DNA of 64,000 bases, from the NCBI GenBank assembly GCA_958510825.1, contig CAUEHQ010000001.1:248001-312000 (forward strand), in the 5' to 3' direction. Positions within the stretch are counted from its first letter, which is position 1, and the number at the start of each line of letters is the position of its first letter. This stretch comes from Brachypterus glaber (taxonomy: Eukaryota; Arthropoda; Insecta; Coleoptera; Kateretidae). Positions 1 through 11,636 of this stretch are shown here, piece by piece. The notes below the pieces were generated by a model. It made no database searches. It had not been told where the DNA came from and saw nothing but the letters and a program-made list of their open reading frames with translations. Both the position numbers and the translations under genes were made by a program.

Positions 1-759
1 CGGTAGTAGGTACTCAGTGTCTGATCTAATCTATATGTGAATGGTTTCGTGACAGGATTTTTTAATCAACTAGTTAACGATGACCGCAGGTAAATTAATT
101 ATTATTTTTTAATAATACAGTCTTAACTCTATATGGAATTAAAACATTGGCTGTTATTAATTTTAATAATTGTAATTGTAATTGTAAATTTATTAACCAA
201 TTACATTACAGGTACATTTTGTACATTTGGCAAGTCAGTTAATTAATTTTAATGATACATTCATTTATTCATAAATATCCTATGGGGTATTAATGGGAAA
301 ACAATTTAAATTAAGTGAAAATGGTATGGTTCCACCGCACTTATTTTCTTTCGAAAATATGCAGACAAGTTTTGAGATTTTGTTTATTTTGTTGTTATTT
401 GTACAATCAGTTTGCATTTATATTCGGTCATCAATGATAACCCATCATGAAAAAGTAGCAGTTTTTAAAAAATCGAATTTTTCGATTTTTTGTTCATCGA
501 TAAATTAGGGACCCTGGAAAATTTCGTTGTATTTTTTATACTGAATTTTATTTGTTAATGCATATTTTTTATTTATATCGCCACCACTGGTATTTAATAC
601 TTTACTTGTGATATTATATACTGCAATCTGTGTATTGTATACAAAATGTTGCCATACTAACATAGAGACCACGCTGGTACATTTGGATCCCCCCGCAACA
701 TGTGTTTATTAATACTGTAATATTTGGTAAATTATAATAATTATTAATTCGTGTCTTTA

Positions 760-1086
760 AGTCATCTAGCTCAGTTGGTTATGTTTGGTAAACTATTCCT
801 TCCTCATAAAAAATCTAGTGGTGTTAGGTCAGGAGAGCTTGGTGGCCAATTATTCCCCTAGAAACATGACGGAAGTAATACCATGAGGTAGAAAAGTGAT
901 GGAAGCAAGACGGCCCTCCCCTTCATACTAATAATTCAACCACTCAATATTTAAATAATAAAAATTTTCCAAAAAAATGGATAAAAACAGGGGAATAATT
1001 TTTTGGCCACCAAGCTCTCCAGACCTAAAGCCACTAGATTTTTTTATGAGGAAGGAATAGTTTACCAAACATAACCAACTGAGCTA
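760..1086. repeat. Foldback fragment of a mariner-type transposase (copy 1)
   Basis: Positions about 760-858 and 990-1086 are inverted copies of each other. The right arm on the + strand reads as W-P-P-S-S-P-D-L..P-L-D-F-F, the region around the third acidic residue of mariner-type DD-E/D transposases. The same foldback is at about 6718-7077 and 20895-21250. The left arm is a rearranged inverted duplicate of the gene fragment, not a second gene. No reading frame remains open across it. Confidence 0.75.
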
Positions 1087-2814
1087 TGAGATTAAGATTA
1101 ATTTTATTTTTCAAATATAATTTTTTTTTTCAATATTACTTTTTTTAATTTTTTTAAATTATTTTAATGGATATCTCCGGAATGGCTTATCCGATTTTAA
1201 AAATTAAAAATGAATTTTAATCAAAATAAAAATACCTTTCAATTCATGCTATACGACCCATATTGCTATTTGAGATTGTAAAGTTGGCGTTGCTGGGGGT
1301 TAGGTAGGGACACTAGATCTAGGGTTAGGGGGTGAGTTAGAATAGAAAGCTTACTGAAAATATCTAATTGACCTGCTTTTTGAATTTTTGATATCTCTTA
1401 CAGTTTTCAAGATAATGCTTGTAGGAAAGTTAATGGGACACCCTGTATATTTCTTTTTTGTAAAATAAATTTGGTTTTTAGACAATTAAATTTTATTTTT
1501 TTGAGTTTTTTTTGTCTTTAGATAAAGTCCGATATACTGGGTGTTTCAGGAATTTTTTTGGCACTTCCGGTTTTGCCGAAAATAAAAAGGGCACAGCTCC
1601 GCCATTTTGAAAGAAAAAAATTTGTTTTTTTAGGTTGTACACTTAATATTCCTTTATACCGTGCCGTGTTGAAAAAAAATTAAAAAAATCTTTGTGCCTT
1701 AAAAAAATGAGAAAACTAAAGAGATAGAACTTTTTAAAAAATTGCTGTGAGTGACCTCTCCATTTTTTCAAAAATTATGAAAACAATCAGGGATGATACT
1801 CCTACCCCAGTGTACAAATTAGGGGGTGAAACCTCAAAAAAAATTATTTTAAAATTTTGGTTAAAAATTAAAAAAAACAAAATACAGCCAGATAAATACC
1901 GAATGTTTTAATTCCCATTACGTTAAAAAATCCATCTTCCGAAAATTTGACAGTAAAAAAAATCTTAAAGGCACATCCTTTTTTTATAAGTCAGCCAAAT
2001 TTAATTAAAAAATATTTATAAATGCAAGATATACAGACATTTAAAAAAATGTGTTTTTTTTTCTTAAAAACCCTGTATATAAAAACTGTGGGGTCGTAGC
2101 CCAAATCTGAAAAAAGATTTGGAATCAGGAGAAAAAATGCTTCAAGATAGATTATGTCAGAAAAAAAATATATTTTCGTTGTGGGACAGTGTAATAAGAT
2201 TTTTAAAAATATATTATTTTTTTTAAATAATAATTTATTTGCAGTCTTGAATTATGCAAAATTTTGTATTACTCTTTATAAATTGGTGTCCCAGTTTCAA
2301 ATATTTATAAGCAGTATAGTTTCTATGGCCTTGTCTACACAGTTAAAATATGTTTATTTACGTTTAATCCAGTACCTATTTAGATAATTAATGTAATCTT
2401 ACTGACACAACATAGTTATGCATAGGTGAATATTGTATTAAACTGATTTATATATACAAACACAATATTTAATAACTTTAATAAAAAATATAATTTTTAA
2501 TTATAATTATCCGTCAATGTAATAAAACCTCGAATAAAATTTTGCAAACATGAAAATAAATAACTCATGGCTCCCCGATTTATTATTTTTGTATTCTAGA
2601 TATTACCTAACACCCCTATTGGGGGGGGGGGGGTTAGCCAAAATATGAAATATCTACATCCTTTAATAAAGCGAGAAACGGGTATGAAGTGTATGAATGT
2701 TGGTCAAATTGCGTGACGTATTTTATGGACGACCCCTTAAAGGGGCAATTTAATGAAGGTGGGGAGAAGAAAGCATAATTTTTCCAATTTTTCGACTAAA
2801 GAATTCCCAACTTT

Positions 2815-3045
2815 TATACATGACTAAATGTGACTTAATAAAGGTCATTACTACCTCAGTATGTCACCTACCGTAAAATTCTTAGTAAATATACCTGTGA
2901 CAAAGACTAAGTTTTTAATCCTTTTATCCATGACTAAATGTGACTTAATAAAGGTCATTACTACCTCAGTATGGCACCTATCGTAATATTCTTGGTAAAT
3001 ATACCTGTGACTAAGACTAAATTTTTAATCTTTGCCTGTGACTTG
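2815..3045. repeat. Two tandem 112-bp sub-repeats
   Basis: The block beginning CATGACTAAATGTGACTT is present twice in a row, with a few differences, in copies 1 (about 2815-3045) and 2 (about 8900-9110). It is present once in copy 3 (about 23155-23265). This is a local duplication or loss within the 6-kb unit. Confidence 0.85.
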
Positions 3046-3277
3046 CCAACTTTTTCTTGTGATTAGTAAACTTATGAAGTAAAAATATTAAAGTTCATTT
3101 GCGAATTTTATATTCATGAATTTGCCATCTTTTTTTTCAACATTCAATATTGTACATAGGTAGGCTCTGCCAATAACCTCCCTTAGCTACGGCTCTGACG
3201 TAAAATAAAAATTCAAAAAGTTTTAAAACCTTTAACCCTTTCGCTTCCTATCCAGAAGCTTGCATAGGAACATAAAA

Positions 3278-3355
3278 CATAAGAATGCGATGCCGTGATT
3301 GGCTTACAAGATAAATGGCGGCACATCAAGCCAATCACGGCTTCGCATGTTATGT
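3278..3355. repeat. Short palindrome inside the macro-repeat
   Basis: ACATAAGAATGCGATGCC at the left pairs with GGCTTCGCATGTTATGT at the right, with the shared core GTGATTGGCTT / AAGCCAATCAC. The stem is about 30 bp around a short loop. It recurs at about 9423-9500 and 25441-25514. It is probably a minimal MITE; no coding content. Confidence 0.7.
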
Positions 3356-3854
3356 ACTATGTTGTTATGCGAGCCTGTGGATATGCCCTAAGAATCCAAC
3401 AAAAAAAGAAATTCATTAATTTGACACACTAACTGGGTTTCTTTGTGCAGGGTCACATAGCGTTTTAAAGCTGCTCAAATATATCCTATTAGTAACTTAT
3501 AGTTAAGCATTGATATAATTTGATATCAAGTTTGGAATATAAAATACTAATATGTCCCTGTTCTGTGCATTATAAATGTTTTTTTTGGCTATATGATTTG
3601 ATAAACATCTGCTGGGATATATATATGTCCCTACAGGAGCTAAGGGATTAAGGTATAGTCTAAGGATATTATAAATTAGTCGTGAAGATATACATATAAT
3701 GCTACACATTCCGTTATATACTCTTCACAAATGGATGGTTTATTGCATTTTTCGAAATAGCTATTACATAAATTTAATTAAAATTATTTAAAACGCAAAA
3801 TATATAACTGAAATAAAATAAAAATAAGTTAAAAAAAATAAATAAAAAAAGTTG

Positions 3855-3893
3855 TATCCAGAGATGGGATTCGAACCCCTGATCTCTGGATCC
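3855..3893 (-). other. tRNA-like hairpin: acceptor-type stem joined directly to a T arm
   Basis: On the - strand a TCCAGAGAT / ATCTCTGGA stem encloses GGGGTTCGAATCCC, which matches a tRNA T arm (Pol III box B, GGTTCGANTCC). No D arm, anticodon arm or box A is recognisable where a whole tRNA would need them, so this is not a tRNA gene. It recurs at 18096-18134 and 26016-26054. It may be the remains of a tRNA or tRNA-derived SINE. Confidence 0.6.
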
Positions 3894-4580
3894 TTTATTT
3901 TTACGTCAATGTGCGACCCATATCAATTTTTGTTTTTTTTTCGGGTATATTTTATTAATACCAGTGAGTATTTTTTTCCTAAAAAAATACGCCAATCCGA
4001 CTTTTACTTCAGCTTTTTTCGATTTTTTTTTAAATTTAACCCCCATAACTTTTTTGTTTTTGGGCTGATTATTTTTAAACACAATAGGGAGCTTTCTCTC
4101 ATAAAACTTGATTTTTCCTAAAAATCTCGACATTTTCAAACCTACTTATTTTTTTCATAAAACACAGTTCACTGAAAAAGGGATTTGGTTGGGGTAACTA
4201 GATCAATAGGTAAGTAGGAACTATTTTTTTTTTTTCTGGCTACTGGCAACGACACAACTTATTGGGGTTACCAGAAACAAAACTTAGATTACAAGAATCT
4301 GGCGCGCACAAAAATTTTTTCAGCGTTTCGGGTGTTTCACTCGTACACATTAAAACGATTTTTTTAAATATTTATTGCACTAATAGATTGTTATAGGTGT
4401 GCTACAATTAGACTAATATATCAGTTAAATAAGCTATTAAAACCCTAAAAAAAAATTTAAAAAAATAATGAAGATGTAAGCAAATTCTTCCGTTTCGGGT
4501 GTTTCATTTTTTTGCCTTGTGTTTATGTATAGAGTTCAAATATTGTTAAAATCTACGAATTTATAAGCGCCTAACCTATA

Positions 4581-5282
4581 CAGGGTTTTCCAGAAATAAC
4601 TTCAAAAAATTTAAGAGGTGATTCTACGTTAAAAAATATGAAAAAAAAAATCCTATAAAGATTGGTCCGGAAATGAGCCCTAAGGGAGATACGACTCCTT
4701 GTAATTGTAATAAAAATAAGGTTTTTAATTAATAACTCTTGTACCCTTTAAGCTAGAGCGACGAGCTTTTGCATGTATACTAGTATTAATAAGGGCAATA
4801 AGTTTATGTTAATTTATTTTTTTTAATTTGTCCAGAGACGTGCCTAGATGGACAAAATATGTTAGGCTTAACATATTTTGGCCCAATCTTTTTTATGTAT
4901 ACATTATTTGGATTTTTTGTAATAAATACAGATTCCTTTAGTAAAAGTACATAAAAATGTCGTATAGTGTAACACTGTAGGTGCACCCGTTAAAAAAAAT
5001 GCATTTAAGAGGAAGTAACATTTTGTGCCACTAAAAAAGTCTATAACTCCTTTAATATTAAGTTTAGGTATTTTGGTGAAGAATACTTTTTTGTTTAGTT
5101 TTAAATGAAGAATCGCCCAGCAGCATTAAAATTTTATTGGTGCTTTTTTTGTTCCCCATTCAATATGTCCATCTTCGAAAGGCCGCAGCTTCCTTAGGGC
5201 TCATTTCCGGACCAACCTTTATTGGAACTTTTTTTCATATTTTTTAACGTAAATTTCTCCAACTTATTTCTGAATAACCCTG
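4581..5282. mobile_element. 702-bp TIR element with TA duplication (macro-repeat copy 1)
   Basis: Left end CAGGGTTTTCCAGAAATAA and right end TTATTTCTGAATAACCCTG form the tips of inverted repeats about 110 bp long. TA flanks both sides, as in Tc1/mariner-type insertions. No transposase ORF is present, so it is non-autonomous. The same element is at 18791-19491 in copy 2. Confidence 0.85.
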
Positions 5283-5287
5283 TATAT

Positions 5288-5406
5288 CACTCTGTAGGGC
5301 AATTGAAACTTATTAAGACTTAATAAATGAGTTTTGTATATATACATTTTTTATATAACAATTATCTATTAAGTTAATTAATAAGGTTCAATTACACTAC
5401 AGAGTG
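5288..5406. repeat. 119-bp palindromic MITE
   Basis: Ends CACTCTGTAG...AATTGAA and TTCAATTACACTACAGAGTG are inverted copies with a short AT-rich centre. It lies directly after the 702-bp TIR element. The second copy is at 19497-19615. Confidence 0.75.
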
Positions 5407-5470
5407 CTTTTTAATTTTCGCGCTATAACGTCGAAGCGTATTTTCTCGCAGAATGGAGTTAAATAAACAT

Positions 5471-5721
5471 ATTACTAATAATATTATTAGAAAGTTATCT
5501 ATCTGTCGTTAAAATAAAATGAACAGGAAACAGTGAATAGTACAATTTCATCCTTTTTGGGAACCATACTTTTATATCTATCTAACGTTTCATTTAAATA
5601 TTAACAACATACAGGATACACAGTGCTGATGATTTCCAAAAAGGATGAAATGGTACTATTCACTGTTTCCTGTTCTTTTGATTTTAACGACAGATAACTT
5701 TCTAATAATATTATTAGTAAT
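5471..5721. mobile_element. 251-bp foldback MITE
   Basis: ATTACTAATAATATTATTAG at the left is inverted at the right. The stem continues through AACAGGAAACAGTGAATAG and CATCCTTTTTGG for about 100 bp per arm. The loop is about 60 bp. The copy at 19680-19930 is nearly the same. No coding capacity. Confidence 0.8.
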
Positions 5722-6957
5722 ATAATATATTATATAATATATTATATAATATATTATATAATTTCGGCTATTAACCGACAAATGTGCAGTATATAAATAA
5801 ACAGTTGTTACAAACAATTACAAATTAATATTTTAAAAATTTTTGGTATTTATTTTTTTATGTATGCAAGTAGATTAAGCATATATTTTATCTTGTATAT
5901 GAATGATTCGATACTTAATAGGTTACAATGATCTCTGATAATGTTTCAATAATTATTGCCCGAACGGTAGTAGGTACTCAGTGTCTGATCTAATCTATAT
6001 GTGAATGGTTTCGTGACAGGATTTTTTAATCAACTAGTTAACGATGACCGCAGGTAAATTAATTATTATTTTTTAATAATACAGTCTTAACTCTATATGG
6101 AATTAAAACATTGGCTGTTATTAATTTTAATAATTGTAATTGTAATTGTAAATTTATTAACCAATTACATTACAGGTACATTTTGTACATTTGGCAAGTC
6201 AGTTAATTAATTTTAATGATACATTCATTTATTCATAAATATCCTATGGGGTATTAATGGGAAAACAATTTAAATTAAGTGAAAATGGTATGGTTCCACC
6301 GCACTTATTTTCTTTCGATAATATGCAGACAAGTTTTGAGATTTTGTTTATTTTGTTGTTATTTGTACAATCAGTTTTCATTTATATTCGGTCATCAATG
6401 ATAACCCATCATGAAAAAGTAGCAGTTTTTAAAAAATCGAATTTTTCGATTTTTTGTTCATCGATAAATTAGGGACCCCGCACTTGGAAAATTTCGTTGT
6501 ATATTTTATACTGAATTTTATTTGTTAATGCATATTTTTTATTTATATCGCCACCACTGGTATTTAATACTTTACTTGTGATATTAAATACTGCAATCTG
6601 TGTATTGTATACAAAATGTTGCCATACTAACATAGAGACCACGCTGGTACATTTGGATCCCTCCGCAACATGTGTTTATTAATACTGTTATATTTGGTAA
6701 ATTATAATAATTATTAATGCGTGTCTTTAAGTCATCTAGCTCAGTTGGTTATGTTTGGTAAACTATTCCTTCCTCATAAAAAATCTAGTGGTGTTAGGTC
6801 AGGAGAGCTTGGTGGCCAATTATTCCCCTAGAAACATGACGGTAGTAATACCATGAGGTAGAAAAGTGATGGAAGCAAGACGGCCCTCACCTTCATGGTA
6901 ATAATTCAACCACTCAATATTTAAATAATAAAATTTTTCCAAAAAAATGGATTAAAA

Positions 6958-7222
6958 CAGGGGAATAATTTTTTGGCCACCAAGCTCTCCAGACCTAACG
7001 CCACTAGATTTTTTTATGAGGTATTTGGTAAACTACCAAACATAACCAACTGAGCTAGATGACTTAAAGACACACATTAGTAATGCTTGTGAGACTATTA
7101 ATCCGGATATGGTATACGCAGCTTGCAGAAGAAATTTAATGTCACGATTTGAACAGTGCATAAGTGAAAATGGTGGTCATTTCGAGCATTTTATGTCATA
7201 TGGATGCAGTTAATGTTAGAAT
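6958..7222 (+). pseudogene. Mariner-like transposase C-terminal relic (macro-repeat copy 2)
   Basis: Translation of about 6958-7222 gives the W-P-P-S-S-P-D-L-T-P-L-D-F-F block. After a short disturbed stretch, in another frame, it gives D-L-K-D-T-H-I-S-N-A-C-E-T-I-N-P-D-M-V, then A-C-R-R-N-L-M-S-R-F-E-Q-C and G-G-H-F-E-H. This order is typical of the C-terminus of mariner-type transposases from insects. The same relic is at about 21145-21385 in copy 3; copy 1 has lost the tail. It is a dead fragment with no start and frame breaks. Confidence 0.75.
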
Positions 7223-9774
7223 TTGGCCAATAAGACAATTAAGATTAATTTTATTTTTCAATATATTTTTTTTTCAATATTACTTTTTTTTAATTTTTTT
7301 AAACTATTTTAATGGATATCTCCGGAATGGCTTATCCGATTTTAAAAATTAAAAATGAATTTTAATCAAAATAAAAATACCTTTCAAATCATGATATACG
7401 ACCCATATTGCTATTTGAGATTGTAAAGTTGGCGTTGCTGGGGGTTAGGTAGGGACACTAGATCTAGGGTTAGGGGGTGAGTTTTAGAATAGAAAGCTTA
7501 CTGAAAATATCTAATTGACCTGCTTTTTGAATTTTTGATATCTCTTACAGTTTTCAAGATAATGCTTGTAGGAAAGTTAATGGAGGGTGTATATTTATTT
7601 TTTAACTTTTTTGTAAAATAAATTTGGTTTTTAGACAATTAAATTTTATTTTTTTTGAGTTTTTTTTTGTCTTTAGATAAAGTCCGATATACTGGGTGTT
7701 TCAGGAATTTTTTTGGCACTTCCCGTTTCGCCATTTTGAAAGAAAAAAAATTGTTTTTTTAGGTTGTACACTTAATATTCCTTTATACCGTGCCGTGTTG
7801 AAAAAAAATTAAAAAAATCTTTGTGCCTCAAAAAAATGAGAAAACTAAAGGGATAGAACTTTTAAAAAATTGCTGTGAGTGACCTCTCCATTTTTTCAAA
7901 AATTATGAAAACAATCAGGGATTATACTCCTACCCCAGTGAACAAATTTGGGGGTGAAACCTCAAAAAAATTTATTTTAAAATTTTGGTGGGTCCCCGTT
8001 AAAAATTAAAAAAACAAAATACAGCCAGATAAATACCGAATGTTTTAATTCCCATTACGTTAAAAAATCCATCTTCCGAAAATTTGACAGTAAAAAAAAT
8101 CTTAAAGGCACATCCTTTTTTTATAAGTCAGCCAAATTTAATTAAAAAATATTTATAAATGCAAGATATACAGACATTTAAAAAAATGTGTTTTTTTTTC
8201 TTAAAAACCCTGTATATAAAAACTGTGGGGTCGTAGCCCAAATCTGAAAAAAGATTTGGAATCAGGAGAAAAAATGCTTCAAGATTTTTAAAAATATATT
8301 TTTTTTTAAATAATAATTTATTTGCAGTCTTGAATTATGCAAAATTTTGTATTACTCTTTATAAATTGGTGTCCCAGTTTCAAATATTTATAAGCAGTAT
8401 AGTTTCTATGGCCTTGTCTACACAGTTAAAATATGTTTATTTACGTTTAATCCAGTACCTATTTAGATAATTAATGTAATCTTACTGACACAACATAGTT
8501 ATGCATAGGTGAATATTGTATTAAACTGATTTATATATACAAACACAATATTTAATAACTTTAATAAAAAATATAATTTTTAATTATAATTATCCGTCAA
8601 TGTAATAAAACCTCGAATAAAATTTTGCAAACATGAAAATAAATAACTCATGGCTCCCCGATTTATTATTTTTGTATTCTAGATATTACCTAACACCCCT
8701 ATTGGGGGGGGGGGGGGGTTAGCCAAAATATGAAATATCTACATCCTTTAATAAAGCGAGAAACGGGTATGAAGTGTATGAATGTTGGTCAAATTGCGTG
8801 ACGTATTTTATGGACGACCCCTTAAAGGGGCAATTTAATGAAGGTGGGGAGAAGAAAGCATAATTTTTCCAATTTTTCGACTAAAGAATTCCAAACTTTT
8901 ATCCATGACTAAATGTGACTTAATAAAGGTCATTACTACCTCAGTATGTCACCTACCGTAAAATTCTTAGTAAATATACCTGTGACAAAGACTAAGTTTT
9001 TAATCCTTTTATCCATGACTAAATGTGACTTAATAAAGGTCATTACTACCTCAGTATGGCACCTATCGTAATATTCTTGGTAAATATACCTGTGACTAAG
9101 ACTAAATTTTTAATCTTTGCCTGTGACTTGCCAACTTTTTCTTGTGATTAGTAAACTTATGAAGTAAAAATATTAAAGTTCATTTGCGAATTGGCAATTT
9201 TATATTTATACCTTCTGGAAAATCAAAAATGGTAATAAATTGCCAACTTCTCTATTTTATATGCATGAATTTGCCATCTTTTTTTTCAACATTCAATATT
9301 GTACATAGGTAGGCTCTGCCAATAACCTCCCTTAGCTACGGCTCTGACGTAAAATAAAAATTCAAAAAGTTTTAAAACCTTTAACCCTTTCGCTTCCTAT
9401 CCAGAAGCTTGCATAGGAACATAAAACATAAGAATGCGATGCCGTGATTGGCTTACAAGATAAATGGCGGCACATCAAGCCAATCACGGCTTCGCATGTT
9501 ATGTACTATGTTGTTATGCGAGCCTGTGGATATGCCCTAAGAATCCAAAAAAAAAAGAAATTCATTAATTTGACACACTAACTGGGTTTCTTTGTGCAGG
9601 GTCACATAGCGTTTTAAAGCTGCTCAAATATATCCTATTAGTAACTTATAGTTAAGTATGGATATAATTTGATATCAAGTTTGGAATATAAAATACTAAT
9701 ATGTCCCTGTTCTGTGCATTATAAATGTTCTTTTTGGCTATATGATTTGATAAACATCTGCTGGGATATATATA

Positions 9775-10004
9775 AATTACGTTGCAACCTTGCCGTAAGA
9801 AGTTTTTAAAAAGTTATTTTAAAGTTTTTTGAAGTATTTTATTGAATTACAAATTTATTAAATAATGTTAATAGTTTACAATATAATTACAGATTGATTG
9901 AAAGAAAGTAAAAAGCTACATAGGTAAACTATGCTGACAAAACAATATACATTTTATTATATAAACAATAAGTTGCTGAGTAGCATGACTCCGGTCATGT
10001 AACT
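9775..10004 (-). repeat. 3' LTR of the retroelement
   Basis: Second copy of the 230-bp LTR, at the env end of the element, flanked by TATA at 9771-9774. Confidence 0.95.
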
Positions 10005-10015
10005 CCTCCCTCCTC
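10005..10015 (-). promoter_or_regulatory. Polypurine tract
   Basis: On the - strand GAGGAGGGAGG lies immediately before the 3' LTR, where the plus-strand primer of reverse transcription is expected. Confidence 0.85.
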
Positions 10016-11570
10016 AAAATGAAGCATCCCCTGGGAGGTTGAAGTTCTGTCCGGGGGGGAGTGGTTGGAGTTCCTCTTCCTGTGGAATGGGTTCTCTCTT
10101 TCTCTCCTGGATTCGGCTTCTGATGAATTTCAGTCCAAAATATGTTAACGCCATGACGATTACCACGTAGAGGGAAATGGTCATGATGCTTGGGGTGAAA
10201 ATATCTTGTTGATTTTTCTCCATTGGTATAACTGCATTTTCCGAAATTTCGTTTAATTTCAGCGTTTTTAGGTTTATTTTTAAATTTTGTATTTGTCGGT
10301 CCTCTATGGCAAGGTTTAAATTATTTACGAGGGCAGGCTTTCCAGATGATTTTTCTTCGAAAAATAGCTTGTTTTGTTTGAAAAAAATTTCGCAGTTTTC
10401 TTCTTTTATGAGGTAAATTCCTTGAAGTGACTTAGTTTCGCTTTCTTCGTTGCATTTAATGTGGAGTTTTTCTTCGTTGGGAAATACTCCGAGAAACTGG
10501 TTAATTTCCGGGATGACTTCCATATGGTTTTCGGTAATATCAAGTTTTATATACGAGCATGAGTGTGAGTTTTCCTGTAGGATAATATTCTTCTCACAAG
10601 TCACATCCTGACTTGCTTGCAAATAGTTTGCGCATTGAAACCTTTTGCCCTTTTTCCAAATGTCATTCAATGGTACAAATCCATTTTCTTTTGACTTTAA
10701 TAAATATTTAGTTTTTGGAATTATCGTCACAAACTCTGATTTGAACAGGGTAGGGATGGGTGTGAGGCGGTATAATTCAAAATCTGTTTCGTAATTTATT
10801 GGGAGGGATAGAAAATATGTTATTCTTGTAGGCTCAATTTGACAGTTAATTTGAATAAGGTTTTCAAGTTCTAAAATGTTTTCGTATTTTAACTCCACTG
10901 GGAGTTGGTTTTTATAGTGTTCGGCGATTTTTCTAATTTCGAGGAATAATTCATCTGTTTTTATTATGCTAGGGTGCATTGTTTTCAACTTACAAAATGT
11001 TATCGAGTTTTCGATATCCGTTAGAATATTTAAAATTGTATTATATATAATTAAAATTTGGTTATGGAGGTCTTGTGCAAACAACATAAAAATTTGGCTC
11101 TGAACTTTTTCGTTCATGAAGTTATTTAATTGTAAAATTTTATTTTTTAAAATATTTTCATTATGCTGTATTTCTTGTAGAGTATCATTAAAATTTTGTA
11201 TTAGTTTTTGATTAATAGAGTATTGTTGATTTAATTGCGACTGAAAGTTATCGTTTTTCTTGCGAATGTCGGTTAAAATTTTGTATATTTTTTCACCGTC
11301 ATTTGCATCTAAATTACCTGTAATGCCCTTAATTATGGTTCCAAAACCATTAATAAGTCCCCGTTTGTTTCTTGTGAAACTTTCGTTATACCCTAAATTA
11401 ATATGATTAATTTTTTCATAAATTTTTCCCTGTGTATAGTTAATAATTTTCTTATAATTATCTAATTCTCTACTATAAAAAGTTTTGTTAATCTTAAGTA
11501 AATCTAGCCTATTATATTCTAAGTTAAGTTTTTCGAATTGGTCGAAAAGTGGTTGTAATTCGTAGGACAA
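10014..11570 (-). CDS. env: Env-like membrane fusion protein
   Basis: A 518-residue frame after integrase whose first listed codon is TTG; the frame is open upstream to a stop near 11608. It has a furin-type R-N-K-R site (residues 67-70) followed by a glycine-rich hydrophobic stretch and a helical region. A single membrane segment is near residues 461-482, and a polar cytoplasmic tail of about 35 residues follows. This layout fits the baculovirus F-like Env of errantiviruses. It lacks its own ATG and signal peptide; both could come by splicing from the leader (donor at about 17451, acceptor at about 11586). Cysteines are few and lie mostly in the C-terminal part. Confidence 0.85.
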   Translation of the reverse strand: MSYELQPLFDQFEKLNLEYNRLDLLKINKTFYSRELDNYKKIINYTQGKIYEKINHINLGYNESFTRNKRGLINGFGTIIKGITGNLDANDGEKIYKILTDIRKKNDNFQSQLNQQYSINQKLIQNFNDTLQEIQHNENILKNKILQLNNFMNEKVQSQIFMLFAQDLHNQILIIYNTILNILTDIENSITFCKLKTMHPSIIKTDELFLEIRKIAEHYKNQLPVELKYENILELENLIQINCQIEPTRITYFLSLPINYETDFELYRLTPIPTLFKSEFVTIIPKTKYLLKSKENGFVPLNDIWKKGKRFQCANYLQASQDVTCEKNIILQENSHSCSYIKLDITENHMEVIPEINQFLGVFPNEEKLHIKCNEESETKSLQGIYLIKEENCEIFFKQNKLFFEEKSSGKPALVNNLNLAIEDRQIQNLKINLKTLKLNEISENAVIPMEKNQQDIFTPSIMTISLYVVIVMALTYFGLKFIRSRIQERKREPIPQEEELQPLPPGQNFNLPGDASF

Positions 11571-11585
11571 AAGTATGGTCCGTGC

Positions 11586-11588
11586 GCT
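11586..11588 (-). promoter_or_regulatory. Candidate splice acceptor for env
   Basis: On the - strand AATTGCAG|CGC lies just upstream of the env frame, after the last in-frame stop. Joining it to the leader donor would keep the env frame open. The polypyrimidine tract is weak, so this is a prediction. Confidence 0.4.
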
Positions 11589-11636
11589 GCAATTTTGCAG
11601 GGCCCAAATTTATAGGAAGGATACCAAGGTTTGTTG

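Larger units (their letters stand above)
1..5964. repeat. Macro-tandem repeat, copy 1 (about 6 kb unit)
   Basis: The sequence at position 1 recurs at 5965 and at 20150, and long stretches between those points match almost base for base. This defines a tandem unit of about 5.96 kb. The unit is AT-rich and holds no long ORF. Its 60-90 codon ORFs recur in every copy and look like chance frames. Inside it are a foldback piece of a mariner-type transposase, a poly-G tract near 2618, a duplicated 112-bp block (about 2815-3040), a tRNA T-arm-like hairpin (3855-3893) and three TIR/MITE elements at its end. Copy 1 lacks the transposase tail that copies 2 and 3 keep. Either strand could be the sense one. 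Confidence 0.9.

Noticed and set aside
293..508. 71-codon ORF conserved in all three macro-repeat copies (293, 6257, 20443)
   Set aside because: Conservation equals that of the surrounding non-coding repeat, and differences between copies are not biased to silent sites. No known domain.
2610..2632. Poly-G tracts (about 2618, 8704, 22962, 32256) as G-quadruplex regulators
   Set aside because: Their length varies between near-identical copies, as expected for simple slippage or assembly noise; no supporting context.
3855..3893. A true tRNA gene
   Set aside because: Only an acceptor-like stem and T arm are present; D and anticodon arms and box A are missing.
3852..4139. Overlapping 89- and 77-codon ORFs on both strands in each macro-repeat copy
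   Set aside because: They are mirror frames over AT-rich repeat DNA, with homopolymer-like proteins (Phe-rich / Lys-rich). No coding signal.
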